Of a stretch of 22,569 bases of DNA, positions 22,241 through 22,569 are shown in pieces (position 1 is the first letter of the stretch; each line of letters opens with the position of its first letter). The notes under the pieces were generated by a model. That model did not search any database, was not told where the DNA came from, and saw only the letters and a program-made list of their open reading frames with translations. Location: assembly GCA_905202595.1 (NCBI GenBank), contig CAJKSP010000040.1:1-22569 (forward strand). Reading direction: 5' to 3'. The translations under genes and the position numbers were made by a program. This DNA is from an uncultured Sutterella sp. (GTDB lineage Bacteria; Pseudomonadota; Gammaproteobacteria; Burkholderiales; Burkholderiaceae_F).

Positions 22241-22569
22241 ATGTCGAGCTGGATAGACATCCTCATCCTGCTGTTTCTCATTCTTTTGAACGGCGCCTTT
22301 TCAATGAGCGAAATCGCGCTTGTCACAAGCCGTCGCGGCAAGCTCAAAGCAATGGAGGAGGACAAGGTCAAGGGCGCGGCAAAAGCTATTGAGCTCGGCG
22401 CCGACCCGACGCGCGCGCTCTCGACGATTCAGGTGGGCATCACTTCCATCGGCATTCTGTCGGGCATCGTCGGCGAATCTGCGCTTGCCGAACCGATGGC
22501 GCAGATTCTGGCGTCGTTCGGAATGGCCTACAGCACGGCAAAGGCTGTGGGCGTGGTCGTGGTCGTAGT
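22241..22569 (+). CDS. CNNM/HlyC-CorC family membrane protein, 5' part only
   Basis: Reading from the ATG at 22241 gives 109 codons with no stop before the window edge: MSSWIDILILLFLILLNGAF, then SMSEIALVTSRRGKLKAMEEDK, then about 30 residues leading to STIQVGITSIGILSGIVGES. This is the start of a DUF21 (CNNM) transmembrane domain: an N-terminal helix, the conserved NGxFxxSE(I/M)A motif (17-25), R-x-x-KL, and QVGIT followed by a second hydrophobic part. Full-length members continue with a CBS pair and a CorC_HlyC domain and are linked to Mg2+/Co2+ export or tolerance; those domains lie outside the window. The family call is firm; the exact role is open. Confidence 0.88.
   Translation, partial: MSSWIDILILLFLILLNGAFSMSEIALVTSRRGKLKAMEEDKVKGAAKAIELGADPTRALSTIQVGITSIGILSGIVGESALAEPMAQILASFGMAYSTAKAVGVVVVV

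Overview
The window is high-GC DNA from what looks like a betaproteobacterium of the order Burkholderiales. The gene order rplM-rpsI-erpA / anmK-M23 peptidase (reverse) / tyrS-dtd and the order glyA-nrdR-ribD-ribE-...-ribH-nusB-...-thiL-pgpA-pncC are typical of that order. The compact genome style and alanine/glutamate-rich protein tails suggest Sutterellaceae (Sutterella/Parasutterella-like). That family placement is inference, not a database result. Most of the window is core housekeeping chromosome. I see no mobile element, phage, CRISPR array, tRNA or rRNA.

Layout. 1-254: leader with two hairpins. 255-956: an unrecognised Arg/Asp-repeat protein. 1228-4283: glycerol catabolism, glpK then glpD, with a 2-nt gap, closed by an intrinsic terminator. 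4430-5032: MarC/YhgN-type membrane protein with its own terminator. 5332-6168: ribosomal proteins L13 and S9, behind a structured leader of about 230 nt and followed by a strong terminator. 6459-6842: the Fe-S carrier ErpA. It converges across a complex inverted-repeat region on the only reverse-strand block: a MepM-like M23 endopeptidase followed by the anhydro-MurNAc kinase AnmK (peptidoglycan turnover and recycling). 10354-12207: tyrS and dtd, which charge tRNA-Tyr and remove D-amino acids from mischarged tRNA. 12395-12994: a PEBP (YbhB/YbcL) protein.

13157-14425: glyA; then nrdR, ribD and ribE (riboflavin synthase). Next comes an old-yellow-enzyme-type, FMN-dependent oxidoreductase in the slot where related bacteria usually carry ribBA. 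Then ribH and nusB (4-nt overlap and terminator), thiL, pgpA and pncC. The window ends inside a CNNM/HlyC-CorC-type membrane protein gene. Riboflavin, thiamine-PP, one-carbon and NAD-salvage functions therefore cluster in the right half.

I found no clearly new defence or mobile system. The best candidates for something undescribed are: the Arg/Asp-repeat protein with a small ordered-looking C-terminal segment and acidic tail; the replacement of ribBA by a flavoprotein in the riboflavin cluster; a 50-residue N-terminal extension on RibD; overlapping, mutually exclusive hairpins between erpA and anmK; and structured leaders before rplM, tyrS, nrdR and ribH. All regulatory calls are by eye.
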